Assembly: GCA_902788315.1 (NCBI GenBank)
Contig: CADAJS010000009.1
Span: 41,999-105,998 of the forward strand
DNA: 64,000 bases
Direction: 5' to 3'
Source: an uncultured Bacteroidales bacterium
GTDB lineage: Bacteria > Bacteroidota > Bacteroidia > Bacteroidales > Bacteroidaceae
Shown: one piece after another, positions 26,800-35,772 of the stretch
Layout of the letters: every line of letters begins with the position of its first letter
Position numbering within the stretch: position 1 is the first letter of the stretch
Translations under genes and position numbers: made by a program
Notes under the pieces: generated by a model
Database searches by the model: none
Told to the model about the DNA's origin: nothing
Seen by the model: only the letters and a program-made list of their open reading frames with translations

Positions 26800-28143
26800 C
26801 TATGCAATCTCCCACAGGCCGCCTTTTCCGAAGAGTTGGTTGGTCCATGTGCCGATAAGCTGTGTGCGCACTCCGGCGTCGAGAATCGTGTAGCGGCGGC
26901 GTATGTGCTGTGCGGGGATGATGCTTTCGCGCAGTCGGGTACGAGGCAGGTCGATATCCTCGGGCTTGGTGGGGGCGCCTACGGTCTTCAGTCTGGCCAC
27001 TGCCTCGTCCACCGTCACCAGTTGGCGGAGCAAGCGCTCGCGGGTCTCGGGCCATGTGGCCTTGAGTTGGTTCAGTTCCTGACGCAGCTCGTCGGGCGTC
27101 ACATACTTGGCCTTTATCTCGCGTGCACCCAGTGTCGGGAAGTCGGTTCCCTCGAAGAGTTTCAGGGCGTAGGCTTCCTGGTCCTCCAGCGACGGCCATG
27201 CCGCCACACACCGCTCTACGTCGATGCCCTGCACATCGCTCTTCGTGAGCATCTCATGGAACGAGAGGGAGACGAGGGTGCCGATGCTCACCTGGAAGCC
27301 ATGCGAGGGTGCCTGGCCGTTCTTCATCACGAAGTTTTCCATGTTGAGCAAGTGGCTGAACTGATGGTCGGCGCCGCTGGCGGGACGGCTCGACTTGGGG
27401 TATGCCTGCATGGCAAAGCCTCCGAGCAGCAGGCCTTCGATAAGTTTCTGCAGCGCCACCGGGTCGCCATTGCGGGCGCCAAGCGGGTCGGAGAGTGCAT
27501 CGTGCAGTCCGTCCTGAACGATGCCAAAGGCCAGCGGGTCGATGGGTTCGATTCCCAAGGCGTCGGCCAGAATCCAGTCGGCTCCGGCGGGAACCTTGGC
27601 AAAGAGGTCGGCATATCCGCTGGCCGTCATCTGCGACGGAGCAGTGGCAATAATATCGACGTCGGCTACGACGGCAAGAGGAGCCGTGCAGGGGAACGTC
27701 TGCTTATTGCCGTCCTTGGTGATGGAGGCTCCGAAGGCCACGTATCCATCCATCGAGGCAGCGGTGGCAACCACCATATAGCGGCGGTCGTTATGGAACG
27801 AGGAGAGTTTCGTCAGGTCGTTGATGGTACCCGAACCCACAGCGACGGCAATGGCATCGGTCCCCTTCAGGAAATCCGTAAGGCGTTCGATGTACTTCCA
27901 TTCGGCATGAAACTCTGGTTCGTCAAAGATGTATGGCTCGTCCTGAGCGATTCCGGCTGCTGCCAGAAGGGCGTGGACCTGCTCTCCGGCCACTCGCCAT
28001 GTGGTGGTGTCGGCTATGATGATGGCTCTCTTGCCGGGAAACTGTTCCTTGAACAGCTGTCCGATGCCGGCAATGACTCCCTTGCCCAGGAGCAGAGCCT
28101 TGGTTTGTGATGCATTCTCCAATGCAGTTTTTACGCGATCCAT
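26800..28143 (-). CDS. sn-Glycerol-1-phosphate dehydrogenase (AraM/EgsA family)
   Basis: 447 residues, somewhat longer than typical AraM. This family reversibly converts dihydroxyacetone phosphate to sn-glycerol-1-phosphate with NAD(P)H. The nucleotide loop is AVGSGTINDLTKLSS (residues about 101-115), followed by ATAASMDGYVAFGASIT. Metal ligands expected for the family are visible as Asp179 in SGYADLFAK, His260 in GADHQFSHLL and His281 in PSHGFQVSIGT. It is embedded between two GlpT-like transporter genes, 23 bp after the first and 50 bp before the second, in the same operon as GlpD. The context favours catabolic oxidation of imported glycerol-1-phosphate, but biosynthetic use is possible. 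Confidence 0.9.
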   Translation of the reverse strand: MDRVKTALENASQTKALLLGKGVIAGIGQLFKEQFPGKRAIIIADTTTWRVAGEQVHALLAAAGIAQDEPYIFDEPEFHAEWKYIERLTDFLKGTDAIAVAVGSGTINDLTKLSSFHNDRRYMVVATAASMDGYVAFGASITKDGNKQTFPCTAPLAVVADVDIIATAPSQMTASGYADLFAKVPAGADWILADALGIEPIDPLAFGIVQDGLHDALSDPLGARNGDPVALQKLIEGLLLGGFAMQAYPKSSRPASGADHQFSHLLNMENFVMKNGQAPSHGFQVSIGTLVSLSFHEMLTKSDVQGIDVERCVAAWPSLEDQEAYALKLFEGTDFPTLGAREIKAKYVTPDELRQELNQLKATWPETRERLLRQLVTVDEAVARLKTVGAPTKPEDIDLPRTRLRESIIPAQHIRRRYTILDAGVRTQLIGTWTNQLFGKGGLWEIA

Positions 28144-28165
28144 TGAATGTCTTTTTGAATGTTGT

Positions 28166-29554
28166 TTATGCGTTCTTCTGTTTCTTCATCTCGGCACGAT
28201 GCGTGAGCATCATCAAGGCGATGGAGGCAAAGCAACTAACCACGAGCAGGATAAACGTGGAGTTCCATCCCCAGTGCTGTGCGACGTAGCCGATGACCAC
28301 GTTGGCCAGCACGGCTGTACCCAGCACGTAGCCCATGAAGCCAGTCAGTCCGGCAGCCGTGCCCGCCGCGTTCTTCGGTGCCAGGTCGAGCGACTGCACG
28401 CCGATGAGCATCACCGGTCCGTAGATAAAGAAGCCGATGGCGATGAGACAGATGATAACCACATTGATGTTATCGATATTCTGCCAATAGATGACGATAA
28501 AGACGGCCACGAGCAGCATGAAGATAACGGTGGGCATCGCGCGACGTCCATGGAAGAGGTGGTCGCTGAGCCATCCGCAGATGAGGGTGCCCGGAATGGC
28601 CGCAATCTCGTAGGCAAAGTAAGCCCATCCCGTGTCCTTCAGGTCGATGCCCTTCTCGGTGAGGATCGTGGGCGCCCAGTCCAGACAGCCGTAGCGCACA
28701 GCATAGACAAAGGCATTGGCCAGGGCGATGTACCACAGGTATTTGTTGCTGAGCACGGTGCGGAATATCTCGCGGGCGGAGAGCACCTCCTCTGCCTTCT
28801 CATTATACGTGGGAGCATAGTCGCCGCTCCACTTCTCGATGGAGGGCAGGCCACAGGACTGTGGCGTGTCGCGAATCAACGAATAGGCGATGACGGCTAT
28901 CAGCATAGCCACACACGAGGGGAAGAGGTAGGTACCGATAAGGAAATAGCGACTCTCGTCGGCCCCATAGAACCACGAGCCGAACCACATGGCGCCATAG
29001 ACGGCCATGGGTCCCACGAGGGCACCCCCGACGTTGTGGGCACAGTTCCATACGGACATCCACGTGCCACGTTCCTTCTGTGAGAACCAGTGGGTCATGA
29101 CTCGGCCACACGGAGGCCAGCCCATGCCATTGAACCATCCCACGAGGAAGTTCAGGGCGGCCATGAGGACGATGGCCCACGTCTTATGTTCCGCACCCAG
29201 CCACTGCACGGGGACGATGAGGAACATCATCGAGAGGGCAGCCAGCACGAGGCCCAGCGGCAGGAAGCGCTGCGCATTGCTGCGGTCAGAGATGCTGGCC
29301 ATGAGGAACTTGGAGAAACCATAGGCGATGGCATTCATCGAGAGCACCACGCCCAGCTCGCCCTTCTCGAAGCCCAGCGGCTCGAGCAGAGGAATGGCCA
29401 TCGAGAAGTTCTTTCGGACGATATAGAATCCGGCGTAGCCGATAAAGGCACCGATGAACACCTGCCAGCGCAGGCGCCGATAGCGTGCATCGGCCTCGGG
29501 GCCAGTCTGTTCGGGCTTATACGCAGGAGGAGCTAGAAAGCTGAGCAAATTCAT
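28166..29554 (-). CDS. MFS transporter, GlpT family (first paralogue)
   Basis: 462 residues with about 12 membrane helices. The signature FIGYAGFYIVRKNFSMAIPL is at about residues 37-56; later motifs GWFNGMGWPPCGRVMTHWFS and SVWNCAHNVGGALVGP match the glycerol-3-phosphate transporter family. It is expected to import glycerol-3-phosphate in exchange for phosphate. It lies 60 bp after glpD, with a hairpin in the gap, and 23 bp before the glycerol-1-phosphate dehydrogenase gene. It shares the family motifs with the second transporter, but the sequences are clearly divergent, so this is not a recent tandem duplication. Confidence 0.9.
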   Translation of the reverse strand: MNLLSFLAPPAYKPEQTGPEADARYRRLRWQVFIGAFIGYAGFYIVRKNFSMAIPLLEPLGFEKGELGVVLSMNAIAYGFSKFLMASISDRSNAQRFLPLGLVLAALSMMFLIVPVQWLGAEHKTWAIVLMAALNFLVGWFNGMGWPPCGRVMTHWFSQKERGTWMSVWNCAHNVGGALVGPMAVYGAMWFGSWFYGADESRYFLIGTYLFPSCVAMLIAVIAYSLIRDTPQSCGLPSIEKWSGDYAPTYNEKAEEVLSAREIFRTVLSNKYLWYIALANAFVYAVRYGCLDWAPTILTEKGIDLKDTGWAYFAYEIAAIPGTLICGWLSDHLFHGRRAMPTVIFMLLVAVFIVIYWQNIDNINVVIICLIAIGFFIYGPVMLIGVQSLDLAPKNAAGTAAGLTGFMGYVLGTAVLANVVIGYVAQHWGWNSTFILLVVSCFASIALMMLTHRAEMKKQKNA

Positions 29555-29577
29555 AGTTCATAATATATAATGCACAA

Positions 29578-29605
29578 TTCCCCCTCCCGGAAAGGGAAGG
29601 GGGAA
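29578..29605. promoter_or_regulatory. Intra-operon hairpin after glpD
   Basis: An inverted repeat (TTCCCCCTCCC / GGGAAGGGGGAA) lies between the glpD stop and the transporter start, with no T-run following on the minus strand. It may stabilise the upstream mRNA or act as an attenuator. Confidence 0.5.
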
Positions 29606-29613
29606 CGCACAGT

Positions 29614-31179
29614 TTATTCTACAATGTAGTTCTTGGCAATCTTTGTGAAGGCATCCACCTGCTCGGCCTCCCATGTCTCGTCCTTGCCCAGCTCGGCAGC
29701 CATGACGTGGGCCACCTTGGGGGCGACGGCCAGAGCCTCGCGGGCATCGATGAAGAGCATGCGCACACGGCGGGCCAGCACATCATCTACCGTACGGGCC
29801 ATCTCTTCGCGCACGGCCCAGACCACTTCGCCGATGGTGTAATCATACTTGGGCGAGATTTTCTCGGTGAAGGTCGGCGACTCCTGCTCCATCTGATGCA
29901 GGGCGGGCTCGTCGGCTCCATAGACGTAGCAGTGGTCGGCCAGGTTGGGCTTCGGACGGTAGCCGTGGATGTGAAGGGTCTTGGTCACGCACTTCTTGGG
30001 CTCCACCAGACCCATGTGGATAGCCTTGTCGATGGTGTCCTCGGCCATGAGGCGATAGCTGGTCCACTTGCCTCCGGTAATGGTGATGAGGTTGTTGTTC
30101 GACACGATAATCTTATGGCTGCGGGAGATTTCCTTCGTGCTCTTTCCCTCCTTTTTGGGTGCTGCCAGCGGACGCTGCCCGGCAAAGGCGCAGAGGATGT
30201 CCTTGCGTGTGGGAGCGGGATCCATATAAAGACCTGCGGTGCCGAGGATGAAGTCAATCTCCTCATCGAGTGCCTTGGGCTCGCTCTCCGGCGTTTCGCG
30301 TAAGACATCGGTGGTACCTACCACCACACGGTCGTGCCAGGGCACGGCAAAGAGCACGCGTCCGTCGCTCGTCTTGGGGACCATCAGGGCGTCGTTGCTC
30401 TGCAGGAACTTCATGTCCAGTACGAGGTGGACGCCCTGGCTGGGGCGTACCATCGAGGGACGGCCGGGCTGATCCATCTGCATCACCTGGTCAACGAAGA
30501 TTCCAGCGGCGTTAATCACAGCCTTGGCCTTCAGATGGAAGACCTCGCCCGACTCGACATCCATTGCCTGAACGCCGCATACGTTGCCCTTCGCGTCATG
30601 CTCGAGGGTCATCACCTTCACATGGTTCACAGCCACACCGCCGTGGTCGATACACGTCTGAGCCAGGTTCACGGCCATACGCGAGTCGTCGAACTGGCCG
30701 TCATGATATACGATACCGCCCTTCAGACCTTTCTTAACACCGGTGGGCAGACGCTTCATCACGCTCTTGGCCGTAATGAACTTGGAACGACCGTAACCGA
30801 ATCCGAAGGAGAGGATGTCATAGAATGCCAGGCCGCAGAAATAGAGGAAGTTGTCCCAGTAGCGATAGTTGGAGATTACGAAGGCCTGGTCCTTCACCAG
30901 ATGAGGCGCATTGGCCTTCATGCGGCCACGCTCGCGCAGTGCCTCAAGCACCAGCATCACATCGCCCTTCTGCAGGTAACGTACACCGCCGTGCACGAGC
31001 TTCGTGCTACGGCTCGACGTACACTTGGCAAAGTCGTACTGCTCCAAAACGGCTACCTTATAGCCGCGCGAGGCTGCATCTACGGCGCAGCCCAGACCTG
31101 TGGCACCGCCACCCACTACGATAAAGTCCCACACCATCTCTGCGGTGCGAAGGCGGTCAATCTGAGTTTCACGTTTCAT
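29614..31179 (-). CDS. glpD: FAD-dependent glycerol-3-phosphate dehydrogenase
   Basis: 521 residues. It oxidises sn-glycerol-3-phosphate to dihydroxyacetone phosphate at the membrane, passing electrons to quinone. The FAD-binding loop is IVVGGGATGLGCAVDAASRG (about residues 20-39), followed by the family signature TSSRSTKLVHGGVRYLQKG. Further motifs are RPSQGVHLVLD, ALMVPKTSDGRVLFAVPWH and ITGGKWTSYRLMAEDTID. The C-terminal cap domain is present. It is first gene of a five-gene operon with two GlpT-like transporters, a glycerol-1-phosphate dehydrogenase and a phosphatase. No glycerol kinase gene is nearby. Confidence 0.95.
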   Translation of the reverse strand: MKRETQIDRLRTAEMVWDFIVVGGGATGLGCAVDAASRGYKVAVLEQYDFAKCTSSRSTKLVHGGVRYLQKGDVMLVLEALRERGRMKANAPHLVKDQAFVISNYRYWDNFLYFCGLAFYDILSFGFGYGRSKFITAKSVMKRLPTGVKKGLKGGIVYHDGQFDDSRMAVNLAQTCIDHGGVAVNHVKVMTLEHDAKGNVCGVQAMDVESGEVFHLKAKAVINAAGIFVDQVMQMDQPGRPSMVRPSQGVHLVLDMKFLQSNDALMVPKTSDGRVLFAVPWHDRVVVGTTDVLRETPESEPKALDEEIDFILGTAGLYMDPAPTRKDILCAFAGQRPLAAPKKEGKSTKEISRSHKIIVSNNNLITITGGKWTSYRLMAEDTIDKAIHMGLVEPKKCVTKTLHIHGYRPKPNLADHCYVYGADEPALHQMEQESPTFTEKISPKYDYTIGEVVWAVREEMARTVDDVLARRVRMLFIDAREALAVAPKVAHVMAAELGKDETWEAEQVDAFTKIAKNYIVE

Positions 31180-31248
31180 TGTATTGTATGCTTAATTTCT
31201 GTATATTTTTTAACCCACGTATTGTGTCATTCAGGGCACAATGGGTTT

Positions 31249-31256
31249 CAAAGATA
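31249..31256 (-). promoter_or_regulatory. -7 box TATCTTTG for the glycerol-phosphate operon
   Basis: Minus-strand consensus preceded by TTCG, with TTTGTTTGG about 20 nt upstream (31277-31284) as the -33 element. The leader is about 65 nt. No obvious operator was identified. Confidence 0.65.
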
Positions 31257-31318
31257 CGAAGAGTTTTCGACGTGACCAAACAAAAGGCTGTTTTTTTCCA
31301 TTGTCCGTAGCATCTTAT

Positions 31319-31380
31319 TTTCCCACGTGTGGGAAAAGCTTCCGCAACGTGTTCCATCCGCCTTTCCCACACGTGGGAAA
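31319..31380. repeat. Paired TTTCCCAC-nn-GTGGGAAA palindromes
   Basis: Two perfect 8-bp inverted repeats with 2-nt spacers (GT at 31327-31328, AC at 31371-31372) are separated by 26 nt. The architecture equals the TTTATCAC-GT-GTGATAAA pair at 39329-39368 with different arm bases. Confidence 0.8.
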
Positions 31381-31544
31381 ACAGCTCGCTGCCTGCCGCC
31401 CCTGAGCGTAAAAAGAATCACGGAAAAACACGACGTGCCAAGAGACGAAATATCCCCTGCTGTATCGAAACGAACAACAGGGGATAGTCGATGTATGGTA
31501 GCAGAGCTGATGGCCGGATGTCACGGCATGCCGGAGCCACGCAG

Positions 31545-33419
31545 CTACAAGTCCACGCTGACGCCGCCCATGAAAGTAGCCTTCGGCATGGGGTAGCCGT
31601 TATAGGTTTGATAGCGCTCGGCCAGCAGGTTGTCGCCCTTCACGAAGAGGCGCACCTGTGGTACGATGCGATAGCTGGCTGTGGCATTCAGCAGCGTGAA
31701 GCTCTCAGTCAGGCCAGCCGAACCGCTGGTGAGATAGAGGTCGCTGATGTGCTGGAGTCCCATCGCGAGCGAGAAGGGGCCATGCTGGTAGTTGGCACCC
31801 AGATAAAGTTTGCCTTCGGGCGCACCCATGATGGGCTTCTTCATGTGCAGGTAGCTATAGTTGGCGTTCACGCTCCAGCGGTCGGTGAAACGATAGTCGC
31901 CCGACAGCTCCAGACCGTGATTGGTGAACGAGCCGGTGTTCACGTTGAGGGGACGTCCCGTAGCCTGCATCACAGTGGCGATGAGGTTGTCGCCCTTGAT
32001 GAGAAAGAGGTTGGCACCCACATGACCACGCTCCCCTACCCGACGGGTATAGGACAGCTCGTAGTTCACCATACGCTCGGGAGCCAGGTCGGGATTGTGC
32101 GGCGGGAACATGTACATCTCGCGAATGATGGGATTGCGGAAGCCCCTGGAGACGAGGACCTTGATATCATCCTTGGATGAGGGATGGAAAGTGGCGCCTC
32201 CCTGAGGCACCCATTCGCTGCCGGCCTGGCTATGCCAGTCATATCGGATGCCGGCATCGAGCGAGAACCAGGGCGCGATAGTCTGGCGGAAATCCACATA
32301 GGCTCCCACCTCGTTCTGCGTCGTATCGGCCAGCTCGTTATTGGGACGTCCGTCGTGATAGCGGTTCCAGGCATGACCTCCGAAGTGCTGCCAGTCCAGG
32401 CCCACGGTGGTGCGATTACCCAGGAAGAGGCTGGCACTCTGATACCATGTAAGGCCGGCGATATGGTCGTCGTGCAGATAGAGGTTGTCACGCGGCGTGC
32501 CGCCAGGCGAGTAGCCGTCGTCAATCTTATGATGGCCCCAGTCATAGAATCCGCGCAGGGTACCGCTCGTAGCCGCATAGTTGTTCTGCACGGAGAAAGA
32601 GGCCAGGCCGCGGGTTATCTTGCTGTCGTTGTCTATGAGCGGGCTGTTTACAGGCCCTGGGTTGCTGGCGTTGAAGTGTGTCACATCGGCATCGGCCAGC
32701 AGCTTCCAATGGTCGCTGAGGTCGTAGCCCAGCTTGACGAAGCCCGTTTCCTGGGAGAAACCAAGGTTGGGACGATGCCCGTCGGAGCGCTGGTAGCTGA
32801 CGCCCACCATGCTCGAGAAACGTCCGATGCGTGCCTGGTTCGAGGCTTCGCCCTGCAGGGTACCATAGGAACCGGCACCCAGTTGGAAGTGGGTGTGCTG
32901 TCCGTCGCTGAGCATCTGGCGCGTGACGATGTTCACCACGCCACCCATGGCGTTGCTGCCATACATCATGCTGGCCGGACCGCGTACGACCTCGACACGC
33001 TCGGCCATCATCGTCTGATAGGCATCCGGGATGGGGTGTCCCATGAGGCCGGCATACTGCGGCTGTCCGTCGATAAGCACGAGCAGCTGGGCACCGCTGC
33101 CCACGCCGCGCATCATCATCGAGCCGGCCGATCCGGTGCTCACGCCGTAGCCCACGAGGCTGCGGCCCGTGATAAAGAGGCCGGGCACCTGCTCGGTGAG
33201 CGTGGGCAGCACGCTGGGACGGTACTGGGACGTCAGTTCCTCGCGACCGACCACAGTGACGCTCATGGGCAACAGGCTGGCAGGCGTCTCGCTGCGGGTG
33301 CCGGTGACCACGACTTCCCGGATCTGAGTGGTGTCTGCAATGTCGTCATTGACTATCTCGGCCTGCATGGAGAGGCAGACAATGCTTATGCATAGTGAAA
33401 GTAAAGTACGATTCTGCAT
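31545..33419 (-). CDS. TonB-dependent outer-membrane receptor
   Basis: 624 residues from ATG 33417-33419. The upstream ATG at 33542 is rejected because a -7 box (33470-33477) lies inside that extension. Signal peptide MQNRTLLSLCISIVCLSMQA. A TonB-box-like segment IREVVVTGTRSE (about residues 33-44) is followed by a plug domain (MMMRGVGSGAQLLVLIDGQP, VEVVRGPASMMYGSNAMGGV), then a 22-strand-like barrel. It lacks a CarboxypepD N-terminal domain and a SusD partner, so it resembles siderophore, haem or cobalamin receptors rather than SusC. The C-terminus is GGVSVDL. An AraC-type regulator gene lies just upstream and probably controls it. Confidence 0.9.
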   Translation of the reverse strand: MQNRTLLSLCISIVCLSMQAEIVNDDIADTTQIREVVVTGTRSETPASLLPMSVTVVGREELTSQYRPSVLPTLTEQVPGLFITGRSLVGYGVSTGSAGSMMMRGVGSGAQLLVLIDGQPQYAGLMGHPIPDAYQTMMAERVEVVRGPASMMYGSNAMGGVVNIVTRQMLSDGQHTHFQLGAGSYGTLQGEASNQARIGRFSSMVGVSYQRSDGHRPNLGFSQETGFVKLGYDLSDHWKLLADADVTHFNASNPGPVNSPLIDNDSKITRGLASFSVQNNYAATSGTLRGFYDWGHHKIDDGYSPGGTPRDNLYLHDDHIAGLTWYQSASLFLGNRTTVGLDWQHFGGHAWNRYHDGRPNNELADTTQNEVGAYVDFRQTIAPWFSLDAGIRYDWHSQAGSEWVPQGGATFHPSSKDDIKVLVSRGFRNPIIREMYMFPPHNPDLAPERMVNYELSYTRRVGERGHVGANLFLIKGDNLIATVMQATGRPLNVNTGSFTNHGLELSGDYRFTDRWSVNANYSYLHMKKPIMGAPEGKLYLGANYQHGPFSLAMGLQHISDLYLTSGSAGLTESFTLLNATASYRIVPQVRLFVKGDNLLAERYQTYNGYPMPKATFMGGVSVDL

Positions 33420-33469
33420 GTTGGATGTGGATGATAAAAAGGTTCTGTTCAATGAATGGAATTCGGGCA

Positions 33470-33477
33470 CAAAGGTA
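33470..33477 (-). promoter_or_regulatory. -7 box TACCTTTG for the TonB receptor
   Basis: Exact minus-strand consensus about 50 nt upstream of ATG 33419. It decides the receptor start. Confidence 0.7.
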
Positions 33478-33554
33478 CGGACAATGCGGCGAGACATCAA
33501 ACCGATATTTCGCATATTGTTACCAATCTTTCCGAAAAGCAAGCGACAGGGGAC

Positions 33555-34289
33555 TCAAGTATTCCGTACAATGCTGAGACGTTCGGAGATATAACGGCTG
33601 AAGTGGGAAAGGCTGTCAAAATTCATTCTTTCGGCCACCTCTTTTGCCGTGAGTTTCCCGTGCATGAGAAGATGCTTGACCTCCATCATCGTGAACTGCC
33701 GGATCCAATAGCTTGGCGACCGGCCGCTCACTTCGGTAGAGACTCTGTGCAGATGCTTGGGTGTGACACAAAGTTCCTGTGCGTAGTAGGCAACGGTTCT
33801 ATGCTGCCTGTATGCACCCGTCTCCAACATTTGGATGAAGCGCGACATAATATCGGCAAAACGCGTCGACACTCCATCTCGTCCGAAGATAGAGGCATGG
33901 GCATTCATCACATCAAGATAGAGCGAGCGCATAGCCTGCATGACAGCCTCTTTCCTATACGCTTCCGGGGTATGAATTGAACGAAACTCCACTGCCCTGA
34001 AGTCTTGTTCGACAAGTGTGAGTATGTCTCCCTCTAACCGAAAGATGGGATGCATGAAGAGATGAAGCCATCCGCATGTCCCATAGCTGCCGTAGGGCAT
34101 CAGCCCCACCTGTTCGTGAGCAGGCAGCAAGATCCGATAGAGACGACAGTCATCGGAGGGCTGGATATGCCCCACATGGCTGGCTAACGCTATCATACAA
34201 CACCCTGCCACGAGTTCATGCTCGTGTTCTGAGAAATGCAGCCGACAACTGCCGGCTGCACAGAGGAGGTGCAGAATCTGTTGTTGCAT
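33555..34289 (-). CDS. AraC-family transcription regulator
   Basis: 244 residues. The N-terminal half (about 1-140) is a divergent sensor region with an unusual number of Cys and His (LLCAAGSCRLHFSEHEHELV, then AGCCM), which could bind metal or a ligand. The C-terminal half carries the two helix-turn-helix units (TVAYYAQELCVTPKHLHRVS and AKEVAERMNFDSLSHFSRYI). It lies directly upstream of the TonB receptor gene on the same strand (135 bp between the regulator stop and the receptor start codon, with a promoter between), so it likely regulates that receptor. The upstream gene is the Fe-S aldo/keto reductase, 21 bp away, so read-through is possible. Confidence 0.87.
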   Translation of the reverse strand: MQQQILHLLCAAGSCRLHFSEHEHELVAGCCMIALASHVGHIQPSDDCRLYRILLPAHEQVGLMPYGSYGTCGWLHLFMHPIFRLEGDILTLVEQDFRAVEFRSIHTPEAYRKEAVMQAMRSLYLDVMNAHASIFGRDGVSTRFADIMSRFIQMLETGAYRQHRTVAYYAQELCVTPKHLHRVSTEVSGRSPSYWIRQFTMMEVKHLLMHGKLTAKEVAERMNFDSLSHFSRYISERLSIVRNT

Positions 34290-34310
34290 TCAATGCATCG
34301 GAAGGCATGT

Positions 34311-35708
34311 TCAGAGTGTGCCCTGCTTCAGTTTCTCCACAAACTGGTCCACCCGCTGCAGTTCGCGTGGGATATCAATGTTCTGTGGGCAGTGGGGCAC
34401 GCACTCACGGCACGTGGTACAGCGGTTGGCCTGGCGTTCACGCGGCACGGCACGGTCATACCCCACGAGGAAGGCACGACGCGCTCGCTGATAGTTCTCG
34501 GCCTGCTGGCTTTCAGGCACATTGCCCTTGTTCACACATTTGTTGTAATGCACCAGGATGCCGGGGATGTCCAGCCCGTAGGGACAGGGCATACAGTACT
34601 TGCAGTCGTTGCAGGGAATAGTGGGATAGCTTTTGATGAGCGCTGCTGTCTCGCCCTCGAGCCAAGCCTGTTCCTCATCGGTAAGCGGCTCCAGCGGGCT
34701 GTAGGAGCGGATGTTGTCCTCGAGGTGCTCCATGTAGGTCATGCCGCTGAGCACAGTGAGTACGTTGGGCTTCGAGCCGATGTAGCGGAAGGCCCAGCTG
34801 GCCACGCTGTTCTCGGGTTTGCGCTGCTTCAGGTGGGCCACCACATGGTCGGGCACCTTCGAGAGACGTCCGCCCAGCAGCGGCTCCATAATGACAGCGG
34901 GGATACCGCGCTTCTCCAGCTCCGAATAGAGGTAAGAGCCGTTCACGTTACGCCCGTCGGCCTGATTCCAGTCAATGTAGTTGGCTTGAATCTGCACGAA
35001 GTCCCAATGATATTCGTCCTGATGCTGCAACAGCCAGTCAAAGACGGCCACGTCGCCGTGGAACGAGAAACCCAGATTGCGGATGCGTCCCTTCTGGCGC
35101 TGTTCCATGAGCCACTGGAGCAGCCCGTTGTCCAGATAGCGCTGGGAGAGGTTCTGCATGCCACCGCCTCCCACGGAGTGGAGCAAGAGATAATCCACAT
35201 AATCCGTCTGCAGGTAGCGCAGGCTATTCTCAAACATTTTGCAACCCTCCTCGAAAGACCACTGCGAGGGGCTGAAGTTGGAGAGCTTCGTGGCGATGAA
35301 ATATTTATCACGCGGATAGCCACTCTGCGCCAGGGCGAGCCCCAGCGACTCCTCGCTCTTGCCACGGCAATAGGCAGGCGACGTGTCGAAATAATTCACT
35401 CCATGGGCCAAGGCGTAGTTCGTGAGGCGGTTCACCTCTTCCTGATTGATGACCTCATTGTTGGGCCCGTCGCCTTCCCTCTTGGTCGGGAGGCGCATCC
35501 ATCCGTAGCCCAGCAGGCTCACGCGGTCGCCGGTCGTGGGATTGACGCGATACGTCATCTTGTCCGTGGGCACAGCATCCGTGTGATGGCCCATCGGGTC
35601 CAGGTCGATATTACTCTCTTCTTTCTTTGCACCACAGGCTGCCAAGGCCGAGGTGGTGGCTATTGTGCCAGAGACTTTCAGGAAGTCCCGTCTGTTATAT
35701 TGCTTCAT
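34311..35708 (-). CDS. Tat-exported Fe-S aldo/keto reductase, probable lipoprotein
   Basis: 465 residues from ATG 35706-35708. The N-terminus NRRDFLKVSGTIATTSALAA followed by Cys is a twin-arginine signal with a lipobox (residues about 4-24). The aldo/keto reductase barrel follows with a full tetrad candidate: Asp and Tyr in VNYFDTSPAYCRGKSEES, Lys in YFIATKLSNFS and His in YLLLHSVGG. The C-terminal 110 residues carry two ferredoxin-like Cys clusters (CNDCKYCMPCPYGLDIPG, and CTTCRECVPHCPQNIDIP). It should act outside the cytoplasm after folding with cofactor. The polyferredoxin gene upstream on the same strand (64 bp) is a likely electron partner. Confidence 0.87.
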   Translation of the reverse strand: MKQYNRRDFLKVSGTIATTSALAACGAKKEESNIDLDPMGHHTDAVPTDKMTYRVNPTTGDRVSLLGYGWMRLPTKREGDGPNNEVINQEEVNRLTNYALAHGVNYFDTSPAYCRGKSEESLGLALAQSGYPRDKYFIATKLSNFSPSQWSFEEGCKMFENSLRYLQTDYVDYLLLHSVGGGGMQNLSQRYLDNGLLQWLMEQRQKGRIRNLGFSFHGDVAVFDWLLQHQDEYHWDFVQIQANYIDWNQADGRNVNGSYLYSELEKRGIPAVIMEPLLGGRLSKVPDHVVAHLKQRKPENSVASWAFRYIGSKPNVLTVLSGMTYMEHLEDNIRSYSPLEPLTDEEQAWLEGETAALIKSYPTIPCNDCKYCMPCPYGLDIPGILVHYNKCVNKGNVPESQQAENYQRARRAFLVGYDRAVPRERQANRCTTCRECVPHCPQNIDIPRELQRVDQFVEKLKQGTL

Positions 35709-35772
35709 ATAAGATTTAGGTTTAAGGTTCGTGAGGAATCCCACTTTAAAACTTTAAACTTTACACTTTACA

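Larger units (their letters stand above)
31180..31544. other. Intergenic region with glpD promoter and two palindromes
   Basis: About 365 bp between the TonB receptor stop and glpD start, both on the minus strand. It holds the glpD -7 box and the paired TTTCCCAC/GTGGGAAA palindromes (31319-31380). No credible gene was seen. Confidence 0.75.
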
